DNA from: Casuarius casuarius
Taxonomy: Eukaryota; Chordata; Aves; Casuariiformes; Casuariidae
Length of the DNA: 64,000 nucleotides
NCBI GenBank assembly: GCA_003342895.1
Contig: PTFA01000111.1
Location: forward strand, 3,322,847 to 3,386,846
Direction: 5' to 3'
In this document: positions 1 through 14,800 of the stretch, in pieces
Layout of the letters: every line of letters begins with the position of its first letter
Numbering within the stretch: the first letter of the stretch is position 1
Translations under genes and position numbers: made by a program
Notes under the pieces: model-generated
Told to the model about the DNA's origin: nothing
Databases searched by the model: none
What the model saw: the letters and a program-made list of their open reading frames with translations, nothing else

Positions 1-3000
1 GCATCATGCAAAGACTTTAGCATCCCAGATCAGGAAGCAAGGAAGGAAAAGTTTTAAGGCTTGAATATGACCTGACTTATCAATGTATAAATGGTGAGTC
101 ATGCCATGGAAGTGGCTGGAGCTACACCAGCACATAATCTGTGTTACTGGGATATTGTTTTCTGTTTGTATTGTACATACAAACCATAGAACATACTTCC
201 CAAAGGACATAAAACATTCATTAATTCTAAGTTAACCAATGTCTATGAGTGCCATACATGGGCTTCTGTATATCTTCAGCCTTATCCTTTTCTTCCTTCT
301 CAGAGTCATGAAAAATGCTTATATACATAAATGACATAAAGCAGCACAGTTATATTCTCCATAGACATACTGATTTTGCATTAAGGTATCTATGCAATAC
401 CTGCCATTTGCAATGTTCCGGGCTATGTGTTAACCTTTCTGTGCTTGAAAGGCAACTGGTCTTTTCTCCCCACCATNAGGTTTGATCATCAGAAAGATTT
501 TGATGTTTTTATTCTGTTACAGCCATGGGTGACAGTAGGGCTTTCTATTTTGAAACTCTTTAAAAAGGCATATTGCTATATTGTGTCTCATTTATGAATT
601 CATAGCACAGACATAAGGGCTGAGACTGGATAAAATACTTCCCCACAATGGGAGCATTCTTGCATAGCAACAATAAGCTTGTGAAAGAGCTGAGCTGCCT
701 TAAAGGTCCCCCCGCATGAGAATAGCAATCCTTCACCTTTGAGAAACAGTGGTGCATTCAGGGCTTCTTTTCCAAACCTGCTTCCCCTTTTACGCATGTT
801 CACAAACATACTGCTTTTGCCTGAGAAATAAAGTGTACTGGGAGCACTCAGTGTTCTTTCGCTGTTGGGAAGAAAGCTGAACTACCTCTCTCCGTGTGGA
901 TGCCAAGCAGCAAGAACAGCTGCCTCTGTATTCCAGTCATGTTCCCGCATTGTCTGTGCCGTTCTGCCCATCACCAGAGCAGAGGCAACTGCTTAGGGGG
1001 ATGTAATTCTGTTTAAAAGTCTGTCACTGTGAATTACTGAGGGGAAAAGGCAAATCACAGGGTAGCATAGCAGTACTCTGGTGCCAAAAAAATCCCAGAC
1101 CTTTTCAGTGTCAGGAAATAATTTGCGGTGAATATCCAAGTGCCCCTATATCATTTCCTGGGGGCTAGAAACATGCTAATGTCTTGTATATACAAAAGCA
1201 CACACTGCACATTAAAGGCATATTCAGAAAGAGAAGCTGGCACTTCCAATTTCTGCCACTGCCAAATTTTAGTCCTCAGACCCTATGTATAAACAATTGC
1301 CTCGCATCTGAAATGATCAGGTCTGCCTATTTTGTGTAAGGTTTCCTCTGGTGATAGAGCACTGTTTTTGTGGTTTGTTTGCCTCAGCATTTTTTTCATC
1401 CTGGTTCAAAAAAATGCATAACTATGTTGTCTTCAAGAAGCAGGATATTTACAAAATAAAGGAAAATGAGCCTGAGGCGCTTTGGGAGACTGTAGGTCAC
1501 ATTTAAAATAAGTTGCATGGAAAATTATTCAGCGAAAACTAGTAGCCTGAAGTGAGGCATTGGTTCAGATACTCTCTAGTGAAATTAAGCAGCCTAGAAG
1601 AATTTCTGATACTGCCCTGTTTTAGAATTGTCATTGATCATTGAAATGAAACCATTCTTGCTTGTACTTTTAAAAGTTTTATTTGGGAAAGTTCTCCCCA
1701 AGGAAAAGATCAGCAGAANGCCCGTGCATCAATGGAATTGCATGCTAATCCTTAGAGAGGGGCAGAGGTGGGATGGAAGCCAAGAATGAAAAGTAAGGCA
1801 TATACCTTGTGCTGGCTCTCTGCACAGCAGCAAATTTCATTTCTACAGAAGTCCTAGAAAGGAAGAAGACCCAAACAACAACCCCCTCCCTCATTAACTG
1901 GATAATGGTTAGAATTAAAAGTCAGGTCAAGCCAATCTAGAGATTGCCAGGAAAATGCAAATGCCAATAGTCTGTACAGATAAACTTGCTAAAACCCACA
2001 AATTCTTCATCACCACGGATTCCTCCTAGCCATTAGTGCGCCTACAGCTTTGAAGTATGAACTGCAAACTTATCATAGGAGAAATCTGCTTTTTTAGACA
2101 AGGTTAGTTATGGTGGCAGAACCACCATGCATTTGCGAGAGTCATAGTATCACTTAAAAGCAGAATCTCTTATTTCAAGTAAGCTTGTGCTGCATGATGT
2201 GAAAGAATTTTTAGAAACAGACGGAATGGAGACTATCATTTTACCTCTTTCTTTTTTAAGTGTCAATGTTTAGTTTAATGGAAGTTCTTTGTCTCCATGT
2301 AATAAAAGTGACCGCTGCTTTCTAATACTCCATGATGCCTAAATTGGATTGATGTTGAATGATTAAATTAGCCAGTGAACAAGTTGCCCTTGAATTGTCG
2401 GCTGAGATTCTGTCTACAGGCTTGTGTTTTGCCCTTCTCATGTCCTTTCTGTCCAGTCTGAAAAAAANCCCAAACCCTTATTTTACTGTCAAATTTACAA
2501 ATTAAACAACTTTGCCACAATGCTTGCAGTGCCTGGCTGAATACGGCTCTGATTAACTGGCTGAGTCTGGGCTCACCACTGCAGACAAAGAAGGAAAGAT
2601 AATAGTAAAACTACTTCTCACACGATTTGAACAAAGGAAAAAAATCAGTGAAAAATGGGCTTCCCAAAAATGATAAAAAATGTCATTAAAGTGAACATTT
2701 TTCACTCCCTTACATTTTTTTCTGAACTATTTATATTTTTCCATCAAAAATATTGAAACTTTTTTCTGTCTGCACACTTACAGTTCTAGCATTTGGAAAT
2801 AAGATCGAGATTTGGTGTGGGTTTTTTAATACTTCTTTTCTTGATTTCTCTTCCCATGTTTTTAAGTTTCTGTCTTTGAAATTCACTTTCTTGAAGGGAG
2901 TAAAGAGTGACTGCAGAAAGGGGGAAAAGCTCAAAGACATTTTTTTAAAAAATTTGAGGTTTTAAAAACAGAACCAGAAAGAAGAGATATATTTAAAAAG

Positions 3001-3834
3001 ATAGTTCTATTTAAAACTTCCTCACCTTTACAAATGCACTGACAGGGGTGAATTTGAGGGCTTTGGAGAGCCCTCTAAGGTAATAGCATTATACCTGAAA
3101 CCATCTGAGAATGCTCTTTTGCTTTTCTTCAGGTGCCTACTGAAATCACTTCTCTTAATTCTATAATTGCAACTTTTCTTTCAAATTTCAGTTTTCCATT
3201 TTAGTTACTTAAAAGCCTTTGTGCCACTTTCTAATTTGGTATAAATTATAGTTTGTTGTTTCCAGTGAAATCTATACTGATCCACAACAGCTAAGTGTCT
3301 AGGGCCATTCTTGCAGGGGCACTTTTAACTGTGTTTTATGTTTTAATGTGTTTTGAGCAATACCCAAAATGCTTTGGCAGGGCTGGTTGTAGCTAAGAAG
3401 CTTTACAAATAACTTTATATTAATGTTGCAAGGACCTAAAAAACATTAGGCCCAAGAAAGGCTGAAAGAGAAAATTATTTTGATTTGTGTCTTGAAAAAT
3501 AATTTTAGGCCTCTGGAAGCAGAAATTATTCTGCATCCCAGAGACAGGCTGCAGCATTTGGAGAAAAGCACTGCAGTCTTATTATAAAGGACTGGGCTTG
3601 TACCATTTTCCACATTTGTTATAATCAAAATCATTAAACCAAATTAATTTAGCATTGTGCCATTTCATCTTGTTACAATCTATGTCAAGAGAATAAACAA
3701 GAGAATGAATTCATTTGCTGCTGTACCTTATAAAAATGTTGCTTCAGTATTTCACGTGATGCAGAAATCTCTGGCTCACGGGCAGGAGACTGCAGCGTTC
3801 TGCATGGTTGTAAAATGCTGTAGTCTTGGCTTAC
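1..3834. other. Non-coding, nothing identified
   Basis: AT-rich DNA with open frames under 90 codons only, none with splice support. No recognised repeat. In the proposed gene model it would be intron or 3' flank. Confidence 0.5.
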
Positions 3835-3942
3835 AGAGTCCATTAACATCTGGGATGTAGTCTCTCGGACACAGATGTGTTCATGCTCTATTAAGTCCTT
3901 GACAGCTATATCATAGAGCCTGAAGTCTGGAGTATATCCCAC
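3835..3942 (-). CDS. Candidate internal coding exon, 108 nt, unrecognised protein
   Basis: On the minus strand this segment has an acceptor with a fair pyrimidine tract ending in CTAG just above position 3942 and a donor reading GTAAGC just below 3835. It is exactly 36 codons and open in phase 0. The translation starts VGYTPDFRLYDIAVKDL, continues with a His/Glu-rich stretch (IEHEHICVRET) and ends QMLMDS. The composition is that of a soluble, charged globular segment. The open frame runs on past the donor, so splicing is inferred from the sites alone. A second possible acceptor inside the segment (CTTCAG before 3919) would give an 85-nt exon in a phase that fits the other frame of exon 5713-5833. 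I do not recognise the family. It could be a chance ORF. Confidence 0.35.
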
Positions 3943-5712
3943 CTAGATGTGCAAGGTAGAACAGTATATGTGATTCTGTAAGATTAGTTTTCAAACGAAC
4001 TAGCTGCTAGATANTCCTCTTCAGCCTGGTGCTGTGCTTTCAGCAAAATACCAAGGGCACTCTATAAAGGCTATTTTCTGCCGGGCAAGATGTCATTGTG
4101 TCCTCTCAGTGTACCAAAAAAGTGAATTGAAACTTCTAAAGAGAACATCAGGGGATAGGCAGGCAATGAAGAGGGTAATGAAAATACAAGGCAATGGGAT
4201 ATTTTATATCTGCACCTTTCTCCCCTCTGTTTCTGGTTCAGACACCTTACGTTCTTGGCTGCACAATGTGTAGCCTCCCAAAGACGCAGGAAAGGTGCCT
4301 TCAGCCTGCCCAGGCCCTCCCCAGTGAAGGGCCGGAGGCCAGGCCTTGCAATGCCTGGTCAAACGCTGTCGTCTGTAGGCTATCAGGCAAAGGGTGAGCA
4401 TGCTTATTATTCACCTCTGCCCTTTGCTAGAGTCAGACGGATGTCTGCCCTTCTCCTGCCCCACTCTTCCCCTAAAGCCTCAATAGGCAAAGAGGAGCCT
4501 GAGAAGGAGAGGTGCACGCAGATGCCCATGTGCAGGAAAGCACCTAAATCCAGGAAACAAGCCCTTCTGTCTACCCCAAGTGCCTTTTGCTATAAATGCT
4601 GTCCTTAAGTGCCAACCTGGTACTATGGCTTTGTCTTAGGAAGGCAGCTGCTTCAAGATCTCCTTTGTGACACAGCAGAAGTGGCCATTTGTTACTTATT
4701 TCCACGTAGGATACTGAAAAGTTAAAGTACCTTTTCTATCTGAACCTTCCTGCTGGTCACATCAGACTGGTTTGTGTTTGCCTGTACAGCCAGCCATGAA
4801 TTCTTGATTTTATAACCACAGAGGAGAATGGTAGCACTGGAATTTTTACAAGGTTAAATATTTCCACTAAGACAGTCTCTTAAACTATGGGCATTTTATA
4901 TTTAATCATCATGTTTAAATATCTTCATGCAACCCATTTGCATGGGTTTTCATTACATTTTCAATGGGCTAATGACTGTTCTGAGCCTGTGCCCTTCTTG
5001 TGCATATTTTGCCAGCTGAAATGCCAACTGTCACTATTTGGTCATTTTCAAATACAAAGGCAGATGTCTGCTCTTATAGGCAACAGGGCTAGAAACTTTC
5101 CTTTTTTCTCTTTTCACTTTTTTTTGGTGCATAACAATCCTTTTTCACTTTTTCTGAAATGAAATTTGGCTTCTCTGCTCTTATGAGCTCTCTTTCATAA
5201 GAAAATGAAAGATACCAAGCCTGCATAACTATGGAAGAAAGATGTCGGGATTTCATTTTCCCTTTTTGTTTTGGTCTGCATGAATATTTTTGTTCATCCT
5301 TCTATCACCAAAGCAACTTGTAGTGATGGGAGGTTTCTGCAGGAGGATGCTGCTTTTAGGGCGATTGATTTAATTGATGTTTGATTGATAGTCATAGCAC
5401 AAATTTATTCCTTTGGTCTGAAAGAATTTTAACAGTTGTTCCACGAGACCCTTTTCTATAAAACTCCTCAGCAGGTCTGAGCTCAGTGTCACCAGTTTGC
5501 CACATTTGCCCCCACCACGCTGGCAGCATTCGATGGCTCTCAGCCTCTGAGGAGTGTGAGGAAATCAAGTCTCTTCCCCATGCCACTGGGAACTGGGGTC
5601 ATCAGCAAGGAAGCCACATGTGTGCTAGTACAATCTGTAAGTCTTCCTTAATCGACACAAGCTGACAGCTAAAATTAAATGAGGGATGGCACTACCTTTC
5701 CTCCCTTCTTAC
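3943..5712. other. Intron-like DNA between two candidate exons
   Basis: It contains a GC-richer patch at 4255-4608 with a 117-codon plus-strand open frame that I judge to be chance: there is no family resemblance and the other frames are open too. I found no additional well-bounded exon. Confidence 0.4.
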
Positions 5713-5833
5713 TCTGCTGGTCCATGCAACACGTCCGCGATTGCCTGTTTTAGCTGGAGCAGGTTGCTTTGCACACTGTAAGCTATCCCAATACCCTGGC
5801 CTGTCACAACACACATCCTGACATCTGCTCCAG
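5713..5833 (-). CDS. Candidate coding exon, 121 nt, unrecognised protein
   Basis: The acceptor is the best in the window: a long CT-rich tract (revcomp of 5834-5866) ending in AACAG. The donor is GTAAGAAGG. In the frame with the most protein-like translation the exon reads GADVRMCVVTGQGIGIAYSV, then a helix-like LLQLKQAIADVLHG. In that frame it meets TAA immediately after the donor dinucleotide position, so it could also be a last coding exon. In a second frame it is open too, is rich in Cys and Trp, and ends in phase 0, which would join directly to 3835-3942. The first frame joins cleanly in phase to the upstream exon at 55031-55104 (G plus CT gives Ala). Its GC- and CTG-rich codons differ from the surrounding AT-rich DNA. 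The product is not recognised. Confidence 0.42.
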
Positions 5834-8800
5834 CTGTTGGGAAGAAAGAGGGGAGAGAGAGAGAGGTTAAGGCAAATGTTGTCCCAAAGGGTCTCTGCGC
5901 TCCTTGCACCTGTCCGGGTCACTGTCCCCACCTCCTCCTNCCCTTCAGCTGTCTTTCTGCCCTGCGGCCCCAGCTTCTGGGACTCGTTGTTCCCATCCAC
6001 GCCTTCTCTTCCTCCTCCTCTCCACTAACTTCTGCTTCCTTTCCATGAGCTCTTCTTGCCCTAGTTTCACTGCTGCTTCCTCACGCCGTCCTCTTACTGC
6101 TGAATCCTTTGCCCACAAACAGAGCCAACAGAGATATCATCTACCCACAGCTTTAGTTAACACTGTGACTAATCGGGTTTTTTATATTTAATACAACATA
6201 CATACAGAAGTGTACGTATTTGTCAAATTATTTTGACATATGCAAAATAAACCAAAGGGCCTACAGGAACCCTTTTATGTAGCCATCATTCTTCCATTTT
6301 CCTTTTACCTCTCCCATTCATCATATGCAAACATGAATTATAAGCACTTTGGGACAAAGATTGCTTCATTTTATCCGCCTGTTGGCAACAGCAAACTTCT
6401 GGATGAGGAGTGAATAAATAATAATTACATTTTTTTTTTTAATTTATGAGTGAGAAATGGAAGTTACTTTTTTTCTTCAGAAAACAAACAGGAGTCAAAA
6501 ACAGCTTTGTTTCCTGTAATGCCTCTGCAGGGTTCCTCCAGGACTAATTTCAATTTGTGGAAACCTCTAATAGAGGGTGTTTTTCTTTACCACTTAAAGA
6601 AAAAAAGATCATTGTCATAAAGGGATCTCTCTTCTGCAATTAGAAGAACATATTTTAAAGAGTAAACATATATTTTAAAAAAATCCTGTTGTGAGTGGAA
6701 TAGAAGATAAGTTAATCATCTTCTATTCTCTGTCTTTCCTGCCTTGTTCTAAGAATTTCATCTCCCTCTAGATTAATAACAAGACAAGAGTTAGACATGA
6801 GATAATTTACCACATCATTTATTTATACATTTTAATGAAGGAAAGATCATAGAGGCAGAACAGAGCTGAAGCTTGTTGTCAGTTGGGTTGAGAAATGTAT
6901 ATAAATTCCAGGAACAACTTAGTCAGTACCACCACTATTTTAATTTTAAATGGAAATTATGCATCTAACAAGTCATATCCTGTCTTCTCACCACAGTTGA
7001 TCTACAAAGCAAGAATCCTAGAGGGCATAATGGGAGATCTCACAAAAAATACTTCTGAGAAATAAAATCTGATGTGTGATTCTCTAGCTTTAGTTTTAAC
7101 TGCACTGCTACACTAGCATAAAAATTTTGGAAGACATTTTTAAATGCCTTGAAGATTTTGTTTTCTTATTTTGCAGTCAAAGAACGTGGACCATTATCTT
7201 GACTGATATCAAGTCATCACCATTTCATTGGAAACATATCATCATTCAAGTACTTGATTACACACCTGACATCAATAGGATTAGTTCAGAGTAATGTCAT
7301 GCTCACAGAGAGGAAGGGGTGGGAAGCAGGCATCAATGGGCAGACTAGATGAGGGATGCAGAACAGAACCTGGGAATGTTTCTGTCTGGCCGCAGAGTAG
7401 TAAAACAAGGAAACATGGATATCCTGCCTCCCACTTCCAGCATTGTTCCTATGTTTTACAATAAACATTCACCATACTGCAGGCCTTACAGTAGACAGTA
7501 AGCGAGCAAGTACTCAAACTGGTAGGCTGAGACCCACCGTTTTGCTGTGTGGTCACAGGCACTTTGGATCCTTTTTCATAGGATGAAGAATCTCAGAAGA
7601 GCACACAGCCTCTGACATGGATTCTCTCTGGGGAGGAGTTTGGTATGGGCTGGAAGCCTCTCTGTCTGCAATGGGAATTGCTCCAAGGCGTTTTGTAAGA
7701 CCTCTGTGTTACGACACAGAACAGGTGGGGCATGAGTCATCCTCTCTCCCTTTGCGTCAAAAGGTAGACATCCCTGTAGCTGCAGTCTGCAGACCCTCTG
7801 CGGCAGACGCATTTCAGGGACACCTGTAGGACCAGCCTCTCCAGGAGTAAGGGATGGAGGAATGCCTGCTTTCTGGGTTGCAGTTACACTTAGGCAAGAA
7901 TGTTGGTACATCTCAACAGGTAATGTTGAGATTCCCAGTCCTGTCAAAACTGGGGCATTTCTGGACATGTAACAAGGCATAACTCTAAAATTCACAAGGT
8001 GCCTCCAGGGTTACCTGGTGTTTTTCAAGATCACAGGTTTGGATGGCACTGTGAGTCTCTGCATTCCTGAGTTCAGGGAGTGTGGTGGAGCCAGCCAAAA
8101 TGTCTGTACCTAAGTGTAGACATGCCCTTGTGTACCTAGGGAATGAAAAAGCCTACTGATAGGCAGCATCTGAGAAGGCTTCTGAGGGTTTAAAACTGGG
8201 TGGTTCACTGCCTGTGCTCTCCTGTGCATAGCCTCAAACATCTTGTGAAGTGTTTACTGAGGACGATATTTTTTAGAGCCTCTTATGAAGGAGCTGTGCT
8301 TTAAGCTTTTTCCCTCTCCCTGTGATCCCCTGTGAATCATCCTCTGTGGCAAGTTACTGCTAATGGTAAGATAGGATGTAAATGCAACCTATTAACTATT
8401 CTAGACTTGTAAGTCCAATAACTGATAATACTATCCATTTCTGTTCCCCTACAAGGATGCAAATATTAATTCATCCTCATTTCCTTAATTAGCTTGTCTA
8501 TTTTTTTTTTTTACTGGAAACCAAATCCCAATTCTAACTTTTTTTTTTTATCATTCAGGTGGGAAAGGGAGTAATGAAGATATGAAAAACATTTGTTTTG
8601 GTTTAGTTATTTCAGGTAAGATCTTCAGCTGATATAAAGTCAGCAGAGATCTTGAGACTTAGCCTGTTCATTTCTTCAATGGAAAAGTTCAGGTTAAAAA
8701 GGAACAAATGGAGGTCTTCTATTAGACTTGTGACTTATCAGTTCTGATTTCCCCTGAAGTCGATTGTCTGAGGCTTCACAATTTTGCCAAAGATTACTTT

Positions 8801-11800
8801 CCATGGCCTGCATTTACTTTCCCACATTCATCATCTTCATTTCATGCCATCTTTTCTCTGTTAAACCTCCTGAAAGTCTCATCATTGCCTCATCCCATTT
8901 ATCAGATCATAATTGGACTTAGGAGCCCCAAACGTACGTGGTTTTAAATCTCTGTTATCTATTGTGTCAAAGATTTTTCCAAAATTGATATGAAACCACT
9001 CAAAACTATCTCTGGGGAAATGAGTTGAATGCTTTTTCCTCCATGTTGCTCATTATGTATGGCAGAATACTCTCTTTGCAAAGCTACCTCATTGTGCATG
9101 TGAAAGGTCCCTCTCAAAACTTGTTTGTATCGCAATGCCAAAAGTCTGACAGTCAGACAGCTGNCTTGTTGTAACTGCTGCTTTTCATTACTGACCAGAC
9201 TGCCTCTTATGTGTTTTCTCCATCTGCTGCTTGTAACTACCTTTGGTCCTCCGTTATTGATCGTTGGACAAGCACTGTCCATTTGCACATCATAAAATTC
9301 ATGGTAGGGCTTTGGTTCCTATGTCAGTGCCTAGCAGTATCTTATCCTGGTAGAAAGATTTGAACCAGCTTTAAAGCGAACTGCAACAGGTTAACAGAGA
9401 TGCGTGAAGCCCTTAAATCAGGGACATTGTTTCTTTTAAAAGTGTATGTGAAGTGATATACTTATGATCTCTTTTTATCTGTTAATCTGATTGTCGTGGT
9501 GCTTAGAAGCCCTCTGCTGAAGTAATTAGCATTCAAGCCTCTACCAAACCATAGTTCTTGCCCTGAAAAACTGGTATTAATAAATCAAACATCATCTGAA
9601 AGAGTGTGAATATTATATACCACTAAAACTGTCTTTCAAGTTTTTCATTATTTCACATACTGAAGTGTCTTTTCATTCTTATTTCTTCTGCTCCATAGGT
9701 GAGCATCACACACTTCATTAGCAGAGTACCATTTGACAAAGTTATCTCTTATTTGTGCTTAACCAAAGCAAGCAAATCAGTGTTAATACAGAAGGAGAAT
9801 CTGCAATTCTATGGTTGCAGAAGTAATGTAGATTATTAAGACATGATAGCTTTAGAAAGCCTGAGAGTGGTGTGATTATGAAGCACATGGAATTACACCC
9901 TGAAAGCACAGCCAGAGCCAGGGGCCTTCATAGGGGTAGCTATTGCAAGTGTACATGTGTATGAAAACCGGTTACCACTAATGGTCAGAAATTAGGCTAG
10001 TGAATCAATATGTATTTATTATTCCAGTTACTGAAAGTCTGATAGGTATGTTAGATCATACAGGACAAAACTGATGTACAAGAGAAAATGCCTTAATCTG
10101 TTTTCTGTGGGAATTAAGCAAACTTTAGGGCAGAAACAGTGATAGCAGCAGCTAATGAGGAAAGTAGCTCCACCATTCAGATTCAGTATTTTGAGTGGAA
10201 ATAGAAATTCCTTAATAACAAACAATAGTACTTGTGCATGTAAAATTCCCTGTGCTTCAGCCCTCTAACAGTCTCATTCTCCTTATTCTCCTGTAAGGCT
10301 GGCACCCCCCTGAGGTATCTTCCAGCTCTTGTCTTCACAAGAGCTCTTATCAGAGAGCTGGCCTTGAGCATGGTCAGCTAAACCCCTGACAAGGTAGTCA
10401 TTTGGCCAAAATCACTTTATTACCTTTCCCTTTCAGTCCAACTGTTTCTAAAGAAATAACAAATTTAGGTGACAGACCCCTGGGCAAAAGAGGCCTGTCA
10501 CTCCCTTGACACGTACTCCTGTGCTTTGCTGTCTTTACATACGCCCTTCTCTGTCTCCCCGCAAGCCCCTGACGCCATCTCAGTCTGCTGTCAGGGTTGC
10601 ATTTGGTAGGAAGGCTTGGCTGCTGCTTTGCAAGGATTCTCTGCACCCACAGCCTGTGTTCAGGGAAAGGTTTAATTGGGGATGAGCAATGCACTCTTTT
10701 AGTCACCTCTACAAGTGCTTCTGATAGATTTGGTAACTAGAGCTAGCTGATAAAGTTTTGATGACAAGCAATGGAAATGCTGACCTGTTTAAGCTGCTAA
10801 TGGGAACATATGGTTGCAGTTAAGTGTTTTCAGAAGGGTTTCTTGGGGAAGGATGGACTTATGGTAGAAGACTGTGAGCCTTCACAGTAGATAAATGATT
10901 AGAGTATTTACCTGAGTTAAGGAAACTAAGGGTCCAAGGCCCAGTTCTGCTTTACTGGGGCAGGACCTAAAACTGCTGCCTATCAGGCAAATATCTGGTC
11001 TGATCCGATCACTGAATACCAGTAAATTCTTTCTGCTATTAGATAATGTGGAGGAAGCTGAGGAACTCTCCGCCATAGAAAACCTCAAAAAGTCTCAAAG
11101 GGAATCTTTACCATGTTGGGGCAATATGTGCAGGTCAGCCAAATCTCTCTCTGTCCAAGTCTACTAATGCTTCAATGAGTTCTGTAGTTTACTGGCAATT
11201 TCTCTTGGATGTTTTTCTAAGACACGAACTGTTCTTTAGAACTATATCTTTCTTTGGCATTTTATCAATGTTTTTTATACTGTTAGAAATCATTTTATAT
11301 TCACTCTTTCCTAATTTCTCAGAAGGGACTTTTAATCACAGTTTTCATTGTTCTATCTAATACCTTGTGCAGAGTAGCTTCCATTTCAAAAGTTCTGAAA
11401 TTTTCTTTAATATGTAATTGTTCCTACTATTTCCAATACCTTTCTCATTACTTATGCCCAATAAACTCCACCAAACCAAAAGGCAAAAGATCAGACTTAA
11501 ATATCTGACTCCTAAGCGGTTTCCTCCCTATTTCTATGCCAGTTTCTGTTTGAATTTAAATACTGTAGTGCAGACATTTGCAGGAAAGTGGAAGGAAGCA
11601 AGAACTGGCAGCAGGCAGAGCTGGCTAGGAATCATTCGCTTTCTTTAAGCATGCAAAATATCCATTCCCCACATCAACATGCTGATATCAATAAACAGGA
11701 ATTACTGAATGACATGAGCAAGGTCCCTTCCCCACTTCACTTGTGACTCTAATTTATGCGCAAAATTCATTGTGCTGAACTTAATCATCACCAAAGGGAA

Positions 11801-14800
11801 ACAGAACACAGCAGGTAGTGGAATGGCAGTCTCCAGAAGCTGGGTGCAGCTGCCTTTTTCTACACTCTAATATGAACACACATGTTTGAAGGGTCTTATG
11901 CACTTCTCCATAGCTGCACATTGTCCTCTCTCTTTCAGGACATCCACCACTGAAACAGCCAGAATGGATAATTTTATCAGAAACAAAAACATAAGCTAAT
12001 TCTGCAAACTCAGGAAGAAATTTCAAGAAGAAGAAATTACAAAATGCCATGGTGCTGTGGGATGTCCCAACCTTTCATTTACAGACATGACTTTACTGTG
12101 CGCTCCTTTTGCCCTGTTGAACAAGGACTTTTGAGGTTGCAGAGGAATGCAGTCCTACTTTATAACTGTATTTTACTTGGCTGAGTAACAGTGTTTTAAA
12201 AGTCCTAGTCTATCAGAGCCCTTTGATGTGCAGTGCCATGCTGAAGTATATATTCTATATCTATGCCTTGAGCTATTGTGCCTAATAGGCTTTCTGGTGG
12301 CTTTTGAAAAACCTTAAATATATGTAAGGTTTAAGAAGATTCACAGGCAAGAAAGCCGGTATGCACATCCATCCCCTACCAAGCTCAGCAAGAGAGCATG
12401 AGGTAACTTCAAAGCTTCCAAACACAAAATTTAAAATTTAAATTTCCAGGCCTTTGCCTGGAAACAAACTTCTGATCAATTGCTTTTCCCAAATCTTCTG
12501 AAGTAGGATGATACCCATAAGAGAGCAAAATCATCACAATAACCCTCTATCAAGTTTCTCTGGAATTTGTTTTTTCCTATGACTTTGTGTACAAAAGAGC
12601 TTCTTTGCACTTGAATATTAAATTACATTCAAACAAATTATGAATTCAAAGCACAGTTACTACTTCTGAATCACACCATAAGTGGATGCTGTTATTCCAG
12701 AATGACTGAATTGTTTCTGCCCAGTTGGAAATTGGATTAAACCCAGCTAGAGTAAGGCACTTGAACAAGATATGAATATTTTTATGAGTATAGCCACAAC
12801 TCCCACTTTCTGTACAGGGCTAGGCTTGAATGTATACAGTCAAGTAAAGGACAGTAGTATTATATTTATTTCAGAAACCAACTAAACAGTATCAGCTTTT
12901 TTTTTCTTTTTTAGCTATGCTGTGGAAAAATAGTAAAAGGGATGGAATTCTGTCCCCATAGTTTATGTCACTAATTTAGGCACTGCCTCACTTACATTTT
13001 TGGCACTGGAGTGCAGTGAGGGTATGTGACATGATCCTGTTTGGCTATATTTACACTGAAGAAAGGAAGACACTTTTGTATACTCTAAAGACAGCTCCAG
13101 CTTGTCTCATTTAGTGTTTCTCTAGATTGTGGAGACAATTCAGTCACCTCCAGCAAGTGATCTTGTCTGTTTGACTCCAGTGTCTTCCACAGAGAGTTTA
13201 CAAGACCCAGTAAACAATACTGGGTGTCTCCATCTACCCAGCATTCATTTTGCCTAGCCCTATTTTTAAATGGAGGGGAAAAGGGGATGAAAAAGAAGGA
13301 AGACTTTTCTTTTTTTTTTTTTTTTCTTTTGAACAGCCTAGGGGTTTCAAGTCCAATGAGGCAATCAGAAAAAGTAGGCCACAATGGCACTGCTGGGACA
13401 CAGGGAGATTTGGTGCTCAGGTCCTTCTTCTCAGAACAGTTAGCTGTCAATCTTTGATGGTCCTAATACACGCACGCTCAGAGATGTTGGGTCTGGAAGC
13501 ACAGGCTATGTCCAGCCTTATCCTGTCAGCCAGGACCTCCTCTTCTTTATTTTCAGCCCTGGGACTCTTGAATCCCTGGCTGCATGGTGGACTGGCTTCT
13601 ACCGGAAGTCTGGAAAGTATGCCCCATGGCTTACTGGTTGGGTGTGTTGAAGAAGCTGCCTCAGTACGGTTCAGGTTGAGTAAAACTTTGAACTTCCACT
13701 AGACAGTCAAGGTGGACTGTGCTGTTACTAGCCACTAAAATTACTAGTACTCCTGATGGCATTGAGAATTTTGGACTTACGGTTTTTTGTGAAGTTCAGA
13801 TACATGTTGATCTAAATGAAGATTACAGTAGAACTTCTAACAAGAAACAAATGGACACACCTCCAGAGTAGGCATCAAAGTTTCGTGATGAAAGTTAACA
13901 TCCAAGAAACATGCAGCATAAAAAGGGAAGTAGGTTCTGGTAGCACTGGGCATCCTGGAAAGATTATATGGCTATTTGAAACTTATCAAGGGAAACAGGT
14001 GTCTAAACCCTACAAAGGTGATATGGAGGTGGAAAGGATCCCACCAGAGCTACTGCAATATGCTTTCAGAAATCAGCTGTCAAAAATAAAGAAGTGCAAT
14101 GAAGATTAGCTTTCACCCATTACGTTTCTGTCATAAATAAAATTTCTTGCTTTCTTCTTAATTTCTTGTGATTATGATAGACAGTGACTGATAAACAGAG
14201 CTTTTGTAGTTACCAGGTTTTTAGGCTTTATTTTCGGATCTTTTTGTAAATTGCAGACTCTAGAAACTGGAAATAGTCTTTCTTCTGTAGATGGCAGAGA
14301 ACATGGATGGAAGGTTTTGGATGGAAGTCACATGAAAACTGGTTTTGAGTGATTTTATCCTTTTAGCATTTTTGTGCAAGTTGGTTCTGGTTTCTTTTTG
14401 TTGTGTTAATTACAGCCAAAACCAGAGAGATGTAAAGTCCAGCTAAACAATGTTTGCAAATCTATAAAAATAATCTGAAGTCAGGAGGAACATACTGGTA
14501 ACTAGTGGTAGAGCATTTCTATTTACACTTCTGTGCATTCCTCAAACTATTTCTATTGAGTAACCAAGACAGTGGTATTGATCTCTAACTTAAAAAAGCA
14601 GCCCTTATTTCCCTAAATGTTTCTTTCTCTCCCTATCCCATTTCTCATCTAATATTTTGCTTTCTTCCAATGTTACTAATAAATATTAGGCTAAATATTG
14701 AAGTATTGAGCCTCATGTTTGAGTTGATAAGACATTTTCTCAAAGAAAACTTGTTTGTGGAAGAGGCTGACTTGTCAAAATAAATACACTTGTAAAAGTG

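Noticed and set aside
4255..4608. 117-codon plus-strand open frame
   Set aside because: Overlaps other open frames in a GC-richer patch and has no promoter, splice or family support.
7576..7995. 139-codon minus-strand open frame
   Set aside because: No splice sites, no family resemblance and Cys/Pro/Leu-rich translation, as expected of chance.
13250..13702. 150-codon plus-strand open frame
   Set aside because: It runs through a T-rich homopolymer (poly-Phe), shares the interval with open frames on both strands, and has no recognisable domain.
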